A DNA stretch of 64,000 nucleotides from UBA6109 sp035366835 (GCA_035366835.1 DAOSIS010000002.1:1-64000); one strand, 5' to 3'. Positions 49,867 to 58,463 are shown, counted from the stretch's first letter. Numbers and translations are program-made. The notes: generated from the sequence alone by a model not told the origin.

Positions 49867-51539
49867 GTCAGCGCCTCCTTCAGTCTCATCTCCAGTTCGT
49901 CCAGCGCGAAGGGCCGTCCGTCGTATTTCAGAATCATCCGGTCCACGCGGACCCCGTAAGCGGCGACCAACCTCGCCAGCTGTCCCGTTGCATTGTTTTC
50001 GACGGCAATCAGTCTGTCGACGCCGGCGAGGGCCTTCCGGAGCGCGTCGTCCGGAAAGGGCGAAAGCACGATCGGCTGCACCACCTTCAGCCCCAGCGCC
50101 GCTGCCGATTCCACGCAGACACCCTTGTTGGAACCCCAGCAGAGCAGGGCTGTCGAAGCCTCCTCGTCGCCGTAGACGCCTATGGTCCGGAACCCTTTGA
50201 GCTCCTCGGCGAGGGGTTTCAGCTTGCGCAGCCTCTTGTCCTGCATCTTCGCGGTGACGGCCGGGTCTTCCGTCGAGATGCCGTATTCTTCGTGTTCGTA
50301 GCTGTTCGCCTTGACGACGGCTCCCGCCAGCGGGGCGAAGGCAAGGGGCGAAACCCCGGTCGGACTGTCTTCGTACCGTCGGTATCCCTGCTCTCCGCCG
50401 TTCCAGGCGACCGGCGGTTCGTCGTCCAACTCGCCCGCGGACGCGAGGTCGAAGTTGCCGACGCCTTCGTTGAGGTTCTTGTCCGTGAGGACGATCGCGG
50501 GAATCTGGTACTTCCACGCCAGGTTCAGCGCCCGGCCCGACCAGAGGTAGGACTCCTCCAGGTCCCCCGGCGCGACGACGAGACGGACGAATTCGCCTTG
50601 CCCGGCATGGAGGGCGAAATGCAGGTCCGCCTGGCCGGAGTAGGTCGGCATGCCGGTGCTGGGGCCGGGGCGCTGCCCGAGGACGATGACCACGGGCACT
50701 TCGCTCATCCCGGAAAGGCTCAGCCCCTCCGTCATCAGGCAGAATCCGCCCCCCGATGTCCCCACGGCGACTTTCTGCCCCGCGTAGGCGAAGCCGATCG
50801 CCATCAGGATCACGCCCAGTTCGCTTTCCGGATGGATCACCTTCAGGCCGAAGTTCTGTGCCTCTTCGGCGAGGAAATGCAGAAGGGGGGTTGTCGGCGT
50901 CATGGGATAGGCCACGTAATTGCGCAGGCCGCCCTTGATCAGGCCCAGGCCGACCGCCTGGCTTCCCGAAAGAAGCGGCAGCCTGTCCGCCGCCGCCGGC
51001 GCAAGTTTGCTGACCGTCCCGGCTGCCTCGAACCCGCGGCCCGCGATCCTCACGTTCAGGTCGGCGTCCTGCGGGAAGGATTCCGCAAGGGTCTTCTCAA
51101 GGGTCGCGATCGGGATGCCGACCGCGTTCGCGAAGGCCCCGATCATGCAGGCATTGCGCATGACCTCCTGGGCGCCTTCTTCCTTCACGATCTTTCCGAT
51201 GGGCAGGGGCATCGCCCGCACGCCGTCCGGAAGACCGGGATCCCGGACGGCTTCCGAATCCAAGATCACCAGGGCGCTCGGCGAAAGGCGGGTGCGATGG
51301 AGATCCAGCGTGTCCTGGTTCAGCGCGAGCAGGAAATCGACCCTGTCCCGGTGGGCCGCGATCCTGACAGTGGCCGCCCGGATGATGGAGAAGGTGTGAC
51401 CTCCCCGGATGAGGGAGGGATAGTCGCGATAAATGTAGATGCGGTAACCGCACGAATTCAGCAGACGGCCCAGAATGGACGCGGACCGGTCAATGCCGTA
51501 GCCGGCCTTGCCGCCCATCAAAACCGAAAAGTCCTTCAT
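49863..51539 (-). CDS. 2-oxoacid:ferredoxin oxidoreductase, fused gamma-alpha subunit
   Basis: A 558-residue protein joining a gamma domain (about 1-180; MGGKAGYGIDRSASILGRLL, RDYPSLIRGGHTFSIIRA) and an alpha domain (about 200-555; GNYVAYPMTPTTPLLHFLAE-like opening GGLRNYVAYPMTPTTPLL, HPESELGVILMAIGFAYAG, GTSGGGFCLMTEGLSLSGM). This two-gene layout is that of KorA/KorB enzymes such as 2-oxoglutarate:ferredoxin oxidoreductase. No delta (2x[4Fe-4S]) ferredoxin subunit gene is adjacent. GGGAGGC lies just before the ATG. Confidence 0.92.
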   Translation of the reverse strand: MKDFSVLMGGKAGYGIDRSASILGRLLNSCGYRIYIYRDYPSLIRGGHTFSIIRAATVRIAAHRDRVDFLLALNQDTLDLHRTRLSPSALVILDSEAVRDPGLPDGVRAMPLPIGKIVKEEGAQEVMRNACMIGAFANAVGIPIATLEKTLAESFPQDADLNVRIAGRGFEAAGTVSKLAPAAADRLPLLSGSQAVGLGLIKGGLRNYVAYPMTPTTPLLHFLAEEAQNFGLKVIHPESELGVILMAIGFAYAGQKVAVGTSGGGFCLMTEGLSLSGMSEVPVVIVLGQRPGPSTGMPTYSGQADLHFALHAGQGEFVRLVVAPGDLEESYLWSGRALNLAWKYQIPAIVLTDKNLNEGVGNFDLASAGELDDEPPVAWNGGEQGYRRYEDSPTGVSPLAFAPLAGAVVKANSYEHEEYGISTEDPAVTAKMQDKRLRKLKPLAEELKGFRTIGVYGDEEASTALLCWGSNKGVCVESAAALGLKVVQPIVLSPFPDDALRKALAGVDRLIAVENNATGQLARLVAAYGVRVDRMILKYDGRPFALDELEMRLKEALT

Positions 51540-51592
51540 TTTTGCCTCCCCACCAGCGGCGGGTTCGGCCGCCGCCGGTAACGTTCCGTTGG

Positions 51593-53002
51593 TCATTTCG
51601 TCGTCAGGCCGCAGGAAGCAGGCCCCGTTCCCGTCTGCCCGGTCCAGCGGGAGAAGGGGGCAGGTCCGGGACCGGCATCGTTTTCCCCTCCGGGGCGGTC
51701 TCCGGCCTGAGGGACCTCGGTTGTGCAGGCGGCCGATTTCGGGCCCGGCGCCATCTTTTTCGGGAAGACGAAGCGCACGGCCCTCTCGTAGAGGAGATAG
51801 TCCCATGCCCAATTCACGAGGACCATGATCCGGTTGCGGAAGCCGATCAGATTGAAGAGGTGGATGACGAGCCAGAGGATCCAGGCGAAGAAGCCGGTAT
51901 AGGTGCTGGAGCCGATGGCCGCGCCGGCGGCATTGCGTCCGATGGCGATCATCATCCCCCGGTCACGGTAGGCGAAAGGCTGGGGCGGGTCCCCCTTGAT
52001 CTGACGCACGATGTTCCCCGCCGCGGCGATTGCGGACTGGATCGCCACCTGCGCCACCATCGGGAGGCGGGCCTCACGATCCCGTATCGACGCCAGGTCA
52101 CCGACGGCATAGATCTCCGGGCGCCCGGGCACCTGCAGGGTCGGCAGCACTGGGACGCGTCCGTCGCGCTCCGTCGGAAGTCCCGAGAGCCCGGCGACCG
52201 GTTCGCCGCGCACCCCCGCCGTCCAGACGACGGTCCGGGAGGGGATCTCGCTTCCGTCCTCCAGCCGCACGCCGCCCGGCGTCACCTCCGCCACCTTTGC
52301 GCCGAGTCGCACCTCGACGCCCATCTTCCGGAGTCTCCGCGCCGCATAGTCGCACACCGTCCCGGGCATGTGGGCGACGAGCCGGTCGGATGCTTCGAGA
52401 AGAACGATGCGGACGGCACGAAAATCGACGGTCCTGTAGTCGCGGGTGAGGGGACCGTGGACGAGCTCGCTCAGCGCGCCGGCGTATTCCACACCCGTCG
52501 CGCCGCCGCCGGCGATGGCGAACGTAAGAATGCCCGTGCCCCTGACGGTGTCCGGACTGCGGGCGGCCTGCTCGAAGCAGCAGATGATGTGATTCTTCAG
52601 AAGAACCGCCTCCTCGAGGGTCTTCAGATTGTAGGCATGCGAATCTGTGCCGGGGATTCCGAAGGTATGCGGGACGCTTCCGGCGGCCAGGATGAGGTAG
52701 TCGTAGGGAATGGGCCTGCCGTCCGTGAGGACCGACTTCTTCGCGAAATCGATTCCCGTGACTTCGGCGAGGGCAAAGGCGACGCCTGGACATTCCCAGA
52801 AGATGCTTCGCACGGGATAGGCGATGTCCTCCGGCTCCAGTTCGGCGGAAGCCACCTGGTAGAGGAGGGCGAGGAACGTGTGGTAATTGTTCCGGTCGAC
52901 AAGGGTCACGTCCGCCCATTCCTTTGCCAGGCTGCGGGCGGCCCAGAGTCCGGCGAACCCCGCACCGACAATGACGACCCTCGGTTTCCTCATCCGGTTC
53001 AT
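51593..53002 (-). CDS. Type II NADH dehydrogenase (NDH-2-like FAD oxidoreductase)
   Basis: A 469-residue membrane-associated flavoprotein. The FAD motif is VVIVGAGFAGLWAARSL, the NAD(P)H motif FAIAGGGATGVEYAGALSEL, and the late FAD motif EIYAVGDLAS. A C-terminal amphipathic/membrane stretch (FFAWILWLVIHLFNLIGF) matches the membrane-binding tail of NDH-2, which passes electrons from NADH to quinone without pumping protons. The last about 50 residues are a non-conserved Pro/Gly-rich extension. AAGGGAAG precedes the ATG. It follows divergently from mscS. Confidence 0.88.
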   Translation of the reverse strand: MNRMRKPRVVIVGAGFAGLWAARSLAKEWADVTLVDRNNYHTFLALLYQVASAELEPEDIAYPVRSIFWECPGVAFALAEVTGIDFAKKSVLTDGRPIPYDYLILAAGSVPHTFGIPGTDSHAYNLKTLEEAVLLKNHIICCFEQAARSPDTVRGTGILTFAIAGGGATGVEYAGALSELVHGPLTRDYRTVDFRAVRIVLLEASDRLVAHMPGTVCDYAARRLRKMGVEVRLGAKVAEVTPGGVRLEDGSEIPSRTVVWTAGVRGEPVAGLSGLPTERDGRVPVLPTLQVPGRPEIYAVGDLASIRDREARLPMVAQVAIQSAIAAAGNIVRQIKGDPPQPFAYRDRGMMIAIGRNAAGAAIGSSTYTGFFAWILWLVIHLFNLIGFRNRIMVLVNWAWDYLLYERAVRFVFPKKMAPGPKSAACTTEVPQAGDRPGGENDAGPGPAPFSRWTGQTGTGPASCGLTTK

Positions 53003-53098
53003 GGCTTCCCTTGAAGTCGTTCGGCCCTGGAGTGACAAACGCGCAGGAATCGTTCTCTCCTGCGCCTCAATAAAAATACCCTATGCATCAGAAAGAAG

Positions 53099-53128
53099 TT
53101 GTCAAGGTCCCAGGCAATCCGCTACAAT
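53099..53128 (+). promoter_or_regulatory. Sigma70-type promoter for the MscS-like gene
   Basis: -35 TTGTCA (53099-53104), 18-bp spacer, -10 TACAAT (53123-53128). Its position rules out translation starts before about 53135 for the downstream gene. Confidence 0.55.
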
Positions 53129-53166
53129 CGCGCCGTTGGGGAATACGGCGCAGGGGAGTCGAGGAG

Positions 53167-54243
53167 ATGAATGACATGTTCACGGTCCTGAAGCCGGTAG
53201 CGATCGCCGTCGCCTACGTCGCCGGGGGCCTCCTGCTGGGGTATGTCTTCGAGAAGACCGTTCTCAGAGGGGTGAAGAGAATCGTCGCGCGGACGAGCTG
53301 GGAGGCCGACAACATCATCGTTCGCTCCCTGGCCGGCATGATGACCCTGTGGTTCCTGCTGGGCGGCATCTACGGTGCGGTCCTTCACCTTCATGTTCCG
53401 AGAACGGCCATGGACATCACGCACAGGGCCCTTCTGGTCGTTTTCGTCTTCTCGGTCACGATCGTCCTCGCCCGCGTCGCCGCAGATTTCGTAAACCTTT
53501 ACAGCCGGAGGGTCGGCGGAGTGTTCCTTTCTACGTCGATCTTCGTCAACATCACGAGGGTCATCGTCTACGTCATCGGCATCCTGGTGATCCTTCAGTC
53601 GCTGGGCATCTCGATCGCCCCGATCCTGACCGCCCTGGGCGTCGGAGGGCTTGCGGTCGCCCTGGCGCTCCAGGACACGCTCTCGAATCTCTTCGCGGGT
53701 ATCCACGTCATCGCCTCGGGGCAGCTGAAGCCCGGTGATTACATCCAGATGGACGGCGGGGAAGAGGGATACGTGACGGACATCAGCTGGCGCTACTCGA
53801 CCATCCGGGCGCTGTCGAACAACATGATCATCGTTCCCAATTCGAAGCTGGCCTCCGCGATCGTGAGGAATTACGCCATGCCCGACAGGGAAATCGCGGT
53901 TTCGCTTCCCGTCTCCGTCGGCTACGACAGCGATCTGGCCCATGTCGAACGGGTGACGGTCGAAGTCGCCAAGGAGGTCATGGCGGAGGTTGAGGGCGGC
54001 ATTCCGGGATTCGAGCCCGCGGTCCGTTACCAGAAGTTCGGGGATTCGGGGATCGACCTCAATGTGGTCCTGCGGGCGAAGGAGTTTGTGGATCAGTATG
54101 CGCTCAAGCACGAAATGATCAAGCGCCTGCTCGTGCGCTACCGGAAGGAGGGGATCGATATTCCTTATCCGGTCCGCATCCTTTACGTGAAGAAGGACGA
54201 TCTGGAATGCCCGGAATGCCCGGAATGCATTGACGGGCGGTGA
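53167..54243 (+). CDS. MscS-family mechanosensitive channel
   Basis: A 358-residue small-conductance mechanosensitive channel. Five membrane segments are visible; the pore helix TM3 reads LTALGVGGLAVALALQDTLSN with the Gly/Ala packing pattern, followed by the beta domain (LKPGDYIQMDGGEEGYVTDISWRYSTIRALSNNMIIVPNSKL) and alpha/beta vestibule. It releases solutes on hypo-osmotic shock. The extreme C-terminus is odd: DDLECPECPECIDGR, encoded by a nearly perfect 9-bp triplication (GGAATGCCC, 54204-54228). GAGGAG precedes the ATG. Confidence 0.92.
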   Translation: MNDMFTVLKPVAIAVAYVAGGLLLGYVFEKTVLRGVKRIVARTSWEADNIIVRSLAGMMTLWFLLGGIYGAVLHLHVPRTAMDITHRALLVVFVFSVTIVLARVAADFVNLYSRRVGGVFLSTSIFVNITRVIVYVIGILVILQSLGISIAPILTALGVGGLAVALALQDTLSNLFAGIHVIASGQLKPGDYIQMDGGEEGYVTDISWRYSTIRALSNNMIIVPNSKLASAIVRNYAMPDREIAVSLPVSVGYDSDLAHVERVTVEVAKEVMAEVEGGIPGFEPAVRYQKFGDSGIDLNVVLRAKEFVDQYALKHEMIKRLLVRYRKEGIDIPYPVRILYVKKDDLECPECPECIDGR

Positions 54244-54246
54244 CGG

Positions 54247-55059
54247 CTATGCCAGCGTCAGGGACGGCGCAGGCAAGTCGATCCCGTCGAGGCTGACGGA
54301 CCAGGTCTCGCCCGGCCGCACCGGGAGCGCCGCGGTGAGTGTCCCCGTCGTCACGATCTCGCCCGGTGCCAGCGGCTCGCCGTTCTGACTGCGGAGCAGG
54401 TCGCGGAGGTGCCTCAGCGCCAGGAGCGGACTTCCGAGAACGAAGGCCCCTTGCCCCCTCGCCATCTCCTTCCCTCCGCAGAGAAGAACGATTCGGAATT
54501 CCTTGAGGCTGCGGAGGAAGGCGTCATTGCGCGGATCCGCAACCATCGCCGGAGTGCCGATGACGAGCGCGGCGTGGAGTCCGAAATCGGCGACGGTGTC
54601 GGCGGGTTGAAATTTCCAGTCGGGGTAGTGGCAGTCGACGATCTCGAACCCGACGGCCAGCCAATCGATGGCGGCGAGCAGGGAGTCCTCGCCGTCGCCC
54701 GTCGGGGTCGAGCGAAGCTTCAGGACGATCTCCGGTTCGATTCTCGGTGCGGCCATGCCGGCGAGGGGCAGGACGGCGTGATCCCCGGCGGCGAAACGCA
54801 CCGTGTCCTCGTACATGTGCGCCCAGATCGGGGTATCGAGTCCGTACTCGGCCCAGATCGCGGTGTTGGTGAAGCCGATCTTGCGCCCGACCGTCCGCTC
54901 GCCGCGTCTTCTCCGGATGCGGACGATCTCGGCGGCGATGTCGTAGGCTTCGGAAAGGCCGAAGTCGGGGTGCGTCGCCGACAGGGGGGACACCAGGCCG
55001 GCGCGTTCACGCAACGCGATTTGCCCCTCGGCCTTTCTGCGGACCTCGATTCCCGGCAT
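54247..55059 (-). CDS. 2-keto-4-pentenoate hydratase/2-oxohepta-3-ene-1,7-dioate hydratase family protein
   Basis: A 270-residue protein of the fumarylacetoacetase-fold hydratase/decarboxylase family (MhpD/DmpE/DmpH). Metal-binding acidic residues occur in APRIEPEIVLKLR and GFEIVDCHYPDWKF, and Lys/Phe of the GRKIGFTNTAIW segment are family markers. Members hydrate 2-oxopent-4-enoate or decarboxylate 4-oxalocrotonate in aromatic meta-cleavage; no other gene of such a pathway is nearby, so the substrate is open. It converges with mscS, 3 bp between stop codons. Confidence 0.85.
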   Translation of the reverse strand: MPGIEVRRKAEGQIALRERAGLVSPLSATHPDFGLSEAYDIAAEIVRIRRRRGERTVGRKIGFTNTAIWAEYGLDTPIWAHMYEDTVRFAAGDHAVLPLAGMAAPRIEPEIVLKLRSTPTGDGEDSLLAAIDWLAVGFEIVDCHYPDWKFQPADTVADFGLHAALVIGTPAMVADPRNDAFLRSLKEFRIVLLCGGKEMARGQGAFVLGSPLLALRHLRDLLRSQNGEPLAPGEIVTTGTLTAALPVRPGETWSVSLDGIDLPAPSLTLA

Positions 55060-55081
55060 GTCGATTCCTCCTCGCTTCCTC

Positions 55082-55453
55082 TCAGTTCTGCCGTCCGAGG
55101 CAGTCCGACTTCCCTTTGCCGCGGCCCGAGGTGTCTTCCTCGATCATGGTGCCCCCCTCAAAGGTCAGAACATAGATGAAGTCGTTGTCCCCGCAGTTGT
55201 AATACCATTGTTCGACGCTCTTGATGGTTTCGGTGCGCGTTCCGGGTCCGGTGGGGTGGCTCCTCTTGCTCCTGTAGGCCGTTGTTTCCTTCAGGGTAGG
55301 CGGACCGCACTCGAGGAGAACCTTCGCCTTCGAATCCCCTACGCCGACGAGGCCGTCGCCGCAGCGGAAGGCGAAGGAGGGCGCCGCGGAGAGAGCGGCG
55401 AAAAGGAGTGGTGCGAAAACGACGAACAGGAAACCGGCGAACCTTGTCTTCAT
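55082..55453 (-). CDS. DUF2845 family secreted protein
   Basis: A 123-residue exported protein with a signal peptide (FLFVVFAPLLFAALSAAPSFA) and the DUF2845 pattern FRCGDGLVGVGDSKAKVLLECGPPTLKE, then VEQWYYNCGDNDFIYVLTFEGG. Three or four cysteines could form disulphides. The function is unknown. Its ATG overlaps the stop of the YkgJ-like gene (ATGA), so it is the third gene of a methyltransferase-YkgJ-DUF2845 operon. Confidence 0.85.
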   Translation of the reverse strand: MKTRFAGFLFVVFAPLLFAALSAAPSFAFRCGDGLVGVGDSKAKVLLECGPPTLKETTAYRSKRSHPTGPGTRTETIKSVEQWYYNCGDNDFIYVLTFEGGTMIEEDTSGRGKGKSDCLGRQN

Positions 55454-55803
55454 GATCTGTTCTCCTTTCCAGGTCGTTCATGCGGGCGGTGAAACTTCGG
55501 GCAGATCTCCGAAGAGCCGGGCTGATAGTCGCGGCAGACCCTCGGTCGGGCCTCGTAGATGCTGCAGCGGTAGAAATTCCCTTCGAAGGAAAGAAACAGG
55601 CACCCGCGCAGATAGCGGCCGTCGTCGGCGCACACGAGGTGGTCTCCCATCCACAGGGCGTGCTCGCGACGGATCATCTGGAGGATGTCGTCACGCCCAT
55701 CGCGCTGCCAGCGGTCGATGTCTTCGTCGTGCACATAGGCGACGAAATCGGCGAGGCAGCACTTGCCGCATCGTTCGCAGTCAGTATGAGATATTTCCGG
55801 CAA
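55450..55803 (-). CDS. YkgJ family cysteine cluster protein
   Basis: A 117-residue protein with the YkgJ/CxxxCxxCC zinc- or iron-binding pattern: DCERCGKCCLADFV near the N-terminus, GCLFLSFEGNFYRCSIYEARPRVCRDYQPG, and a last Cys in SEICPKF. The eight cysteines are as in the family, whose function is not known. The start is most likely TTG: GAAGAGG, which forms the last codons of the upstream methyltransferase gene, lies 8 bases before it, and longer readings run through that gene. Initiation and the upstream stop are 5 bases apart, implying translational coupling. Confidence 0.8.
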   Translation of the reverse strand: MPEISHTDCERCGKCCLADFVAYVHDEDIDRWQRDGRDDILQMIRREHALWMGDHLVCADDGRYLRGCLFLSFEGNFYRCSIYEARPRVCRDYQPGSSEICPKFHRPHERPGKENRS

Positions 55804-55807
55804 CGAA

Positions 55808-56728
55808 TCAACCTCTTCGTTTCTGAAGCAGGAGATACTCGTACTGGTAGAGGTCGCCGACGAACTGGCGCAAGGTTTCGGCGCGTCCGGAAATTTCGAC
55901 GCGGGAGGAGAGGATGCATTGCAGCCCCTCGGTCCAGTCGATCTGCAGATAGTCCGCGAAGGGACCCCGCAGAACCTCGTATCCCCACGCCCTCGCGACC
56001 CGCTCGAGTTCCGAGAACGCGACCGTGTATTCGTCATGGCCGCAAAGCGGGATCCTTTCCGGAATGCCGCCGCCGCGGACGGGAAGAAAGGCGCGGTACT
56101 TCTCCGGCGCCTTCGCTTCGCAGCTGTGTTCGCCGATGAAGATATGGGGGACGCCTGCGGCGCAGAGCTTTTCCGTCGCCTCTACCGCGCCGATGTTGAA
56201 TGGGAAACGTCCGGCCTTTGGCTTCGGGAATCCGTAGCGGTCGAACAGGCGTTTCAGCGATGCGTCCTTCGACAGGTCATCGCCTCCCAAGTTCGTCACG
56301 ACGGGGAAATCACCGAAGATCTCGTTGAGAACGGCGAGGTCGAAACCGGCGAGGGTCTGGAGGCCGGACGAGAGAAAATCCTCCTGCCTCCAGGCAATCT
56401 GCCCTCCGCGGAGCGTTTCGAGCTGCCTTTGGAGGAGAACGGGTGAAATATCCAGCATGGTGACGGCGCGCCCGGGGTTGCGGTCGAGGAAGTCCCGCAT
56501 GAGAAAGCCGTAGCCGCCGCCGACCTCAATCACGTTGTGTACTTCCTCCATCGGCAGGTTGCCTGCCAGGAAGTCGCAAAGGAGGTGCCCGTAGGAAGTT
56601 TTTGTCTTGAGGATGGAGCGGCAGGGGCTGTCGGGCGGCTCCAGCATATTGCAGACGGTCAACTCCCATCCCAGCGATTTCATCGTCCGGCGATGGTAGT
56701 CGGCCGTGGAGTGCAGAACCGGTTCCAT
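55808..56728 (-). CDS. SAM-dependent methyltransferase (putative sugar O-methyltransferase type)
   Basis: A 306-residue class I methyltransferase. Motif I is NVIEVGGGYGFLMRDFL (about residue 66) and the acidic end of strand 2 is TMLDISPVLL; motif IV is FDLAVLNEIFGDFP. The region before motif I (ILKTKTSYGHLLCDFLAGNL) resembles the putative sugar O-methyltransferase family. An insertion with FIGEHSCEAKAPEKYRAFLP follows. The substrate is unknown. The ATG at 56728 is chosen for its ribosome site and normal N-terminal length; the frame stays open upstream without support. Confidence 0.75.
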   Translation of the reverse strand: MEPVLHSTADYHRRTMKSLGWELTVCNMLEPPDSPCRSILKTKTSYGHLLCDFLAGNLPMEEVHNVIEVGGGYGFLMRDFLDRNPGRAVTMLDISPVLLQRQLETLRGGQIAWRQEDFLSSGLQTLAGFDLAVLNEIFGDFPVVTNLGGDDLSKDASLKRLFDRYGFPKPKAGRFPFNIGAVEATEKLCAAGVPHIFIGEHSCEAKAPEKYRAFLPVRGGGIPERIPLCGHDEYTVAFSELERVARAWGYEVLRGPFADYLQIDWTEGLQCILSSRVEISGRAETLRQFVGDLYQYEYLLLQKRRG

Positions 56729-56791
56729 GAGGCTTTCCCTCGCACAACTTCGGGACCCGGTCAAGAACCGTGTGTTGCGGCCATTTCCGCC

Positions 56792-56820
56792 TTGACAGGG
56801 CCAGGCGGCCAGTGTATTCA
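56792..56820 (+). promoter_or_regulatory. Sigma70-type promoter upstream of the aminotransferase
   Basis: -35 TTGACA (56792-56797), exactly 17 bp, -10 TATTCA (56815-56820). A transcript starting near 56827 would be about 95 bases long if it stopped at the terminator that follows. Confidence 0.65.
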
Positions 56821-56890
56821 AAGCCGCCTGTTTTCTCGGGGCTTTGGACCAGGGCCGCACAGTGCAGCAAGCGGCGCGCATTCTTTTGTA

Positions 56891-56922
56891 GACCGCCCCT
56901 CGATGGGCGGTCGATTTTTTTT
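56891..56922 (+). terminator. Intrinsic terminator in the leader of the aminotransferase gene
   Basis: Perfect 8-bp stem (GACCGCCC 56891-56898 / GGGCGGTC 56905-56912), CTCGAT loop, then GA and eight T. It lies between a good promoter and the ribosome site of the aminotransferase, and no + strand gene ends nearby, so it is probably a leader attenuator or the end of a small RNA. Confidence 0.8.
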
Positions 56923-56941
56923 GAGGTTGAAAAAGGCTGTC

Positions 56942-58063
56942 ATGAAAACATCTGTCTCAGATCTCGATCTTTCCCCCCGTATCCTCCTCGGCCCCGGACC
57001 GAGCGCAGTTCATCCGCGAGTGCTGCGAACCATGAGCACCCCCCTGATCGGTTACCTCGACCCGGAATGGCTCGTCCTGATGGACGAGGAACAGGAACTG
57101 CTGAGGTCCCTTTTTCTGACGAAGAACGCCGTCACCCTGCCGATGAGCGGGACCGGCGGCGCCGGCATGGAAACGGCGCTCTGCAACTTTCTGGAGCCGG
57201 ACGACGCGATCCTCGTGGGATGCAACGGCTTCTTCAGCGAACGGATGTGCGACATCGCAACGAGGCTCGGCGCGAAGGTCCATCGTCTCGAAAAGCCCTA
57301 CGGTGAGATATTCCGGAAGGGGGAACTCGAGGCGGCGCTGAAAAAGGTCGGCTCCGTCAAGATGGTCGCCCTGGTGCACGCGGAAACGTCGACCGGTGCC
57401 CTTCAGCCGATGGAAGGAATCGGGGAAATCGTCCACAAGCACGGGGCGTTGCTGATGATGGATTGCGTGACGTCCCTCGCAGGTGTCCCGGTGCGGATCG
57501 ACGATTGGAAGGTGGACGTGGCCTACAGCGGGACACAGAAGTGCATCGGCTGCCCTCCGGGGCTGGCCCCCTTCACGGCGAGCGATCGGGCGATGGATGT
57601 GCTGCACGCGCGGAAGACGGCGGTGCCCAACTGGTATCTCGATCTGAAGATGATCGAACAGTACTGGGGTAAGGACCGGGTCTATCACCATACGCCGGCG
57701 GCCAGCCTCCATTACGCGTTTCGCGAGGGATTGCGCATGATCATGGAGGAAGGCTTGGAGGCCCGCTGGAAGCGGCATCGTGACAACGCGGAATACCTCT
57801 GGACTTCCTTGGAACGGCTGGGTCTCAAGATGCACGTCGCCCATGAACACCGGTTGCCTTCTCTGACGACCGTCTGCATCCCTCAGGGCATCGACGACCT
57901 CAAGGTGCGCACCGCCCTGAGGGAGGATTACAATATCGAGATCGCGGGCGGCTTCGGGCCCCTCAAGGGCAAGACCTGGCGCGTCGGTCTGATGGGATTT
58001 TCGAGCCGAAAAGAGAACGTTGCACTTCTCTCCGAGGCGCTGCGGCAGATTCTGCAGCGTTGA
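56942..58063 (+). CDS. Class V aminotransferase (alanine/serine-glyoxylate aminotransferase-like)
   Basis: A 373-residue PLP enzyme of fold type I, class V. Family motifs: RILLGPGPSAVHPRVL, PMSGTGGAGMETALCNF, VHAETSTGALQPMEGI, the PLP-site Asp in LMMDCVTSLAGVPV, and the Schiff-base Lys in YSGTQKCIGCPPGL. Members transaminate alanine or serine with glyoxylate or act in anaerobe serine synthesis; the substrate is not decided by sequence alone. The ATG at 56942 has AAGG upstream and gives the normal length. It is followed by a bidirectional terminator. Confidence 0.9.
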   Translation: MKTSVSDLDLSPRILLGPGPSAVHPRVLRTMSTPLIGYLDPEWLVLMDEEQELLRSLFLTKNAVTLPMSGTGGAGMETALCNFLEPDDAILVGCNGFFSERMCDIATRLGAKVHRLEKPYGEIFRKGELEAALKKVGSVKMVALVHAETSTGALQPMEGIGEIVHKHGALLMMDCVTSLAGVPVRIDDWKVDVAYSGTQKCIGCPPGLAPFTASDRAMDVLHARKTAVPNWYLDLKMIEQYWGKDRVYHHTPAASLHYAFREGLRMIMEEGLEARWKRHRDNAEYLWTSLERLGLKMHVAHEHRLPSLTTVCIPQGIDDLKVRTALREDYNIEIAGGFGPLKGKTWRVGLMGFSSRKENVALLSEALRQILQR

Positions 58064-58082
58064 CGAAAGCTGCAACCAAAAG

Positions 58083-58118
58083 AAAAGCCCCGGCCTTCTC
58101 CACCGGGACTTTTTTTTT
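58083..58118. terminator. Bidirectional intrinsic terminator
   Basis: AAAGCCCCGG pairs with CCGGGACTTT (one mismatch) around a CCTTCTCCA loop, followed by nine T on the + strand; the minus strand side reads into TTTTCTTTT. It separates the convergent aminotransferase and cytochrome genes. Confidence 0.8.
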
Positions 58119-58146
58119 CGGCGGGGAGATTTCTTCGCCGGCAGGA

Positions 58147-58434
58147 TCAGCGGGGTGTGGTGGACGGGCCGGGCTTGCGCGCATTCAGATAGGCAAGGAG
58201 CGCTTCCCGCTCGGCGGCACTGAGTTTCGCGCCCTTCTGGATCATCCGGTCGACGGAAACCTTCCAGCCCGCTGCGGACTTGTTCGCCTGCAGGAACCGG
58301 TCCGCAGTATGGCAGGGCGTGCATCGGTCGTTGAGGAGGATCTCCTCGGAGGGCTGCGCCGACGCGGCGGTCGACATCCCCAGTCCCAGCATTGCGGCTC
58401 CGATCCAAGCGGCCGAAACGTACGATCTTTTCAT
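58147..58434 (-). CDS. Small periplasmic c-type cytochrome (monohaem)
   Basis: A 95-residue exported protein with a Sec signal peptide cleaved near ASAQPS and one haem-binding motif CTPCH. The distal ligand could be Met in VDRMIQKGAKLSAAE, in the usual place for a class I or SHP-like cytochrome. The shape (EILLNDRCTPCHTADRF ... GWKVSVDRMI) matches small cytochromes that accept electrons in respiratory or photosynthetic anaerobes. AAGGAGG precedes the ATG. Confidence 0.88.
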   Translation of the reverse strand: MKRSYVSAAWIGAAMLGLGMSTAASAQPSEEILLNDRCTPCHTADRFLQANKSAAGWKVSVDRMIQKGAKLSAAEREALLAYLNARKPGPSTTPR

Positions 58435-58463
58435 GACGACCTCCTTTGTCGTTCCTCTGGCGA

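Noticed and set aside
53041..53065. Terminator in the leader of the NDH-2 gene
   Set aside because: GCGCAGGA/TCCTGCGC is a good hairpin but has no U run on either strand; not called.
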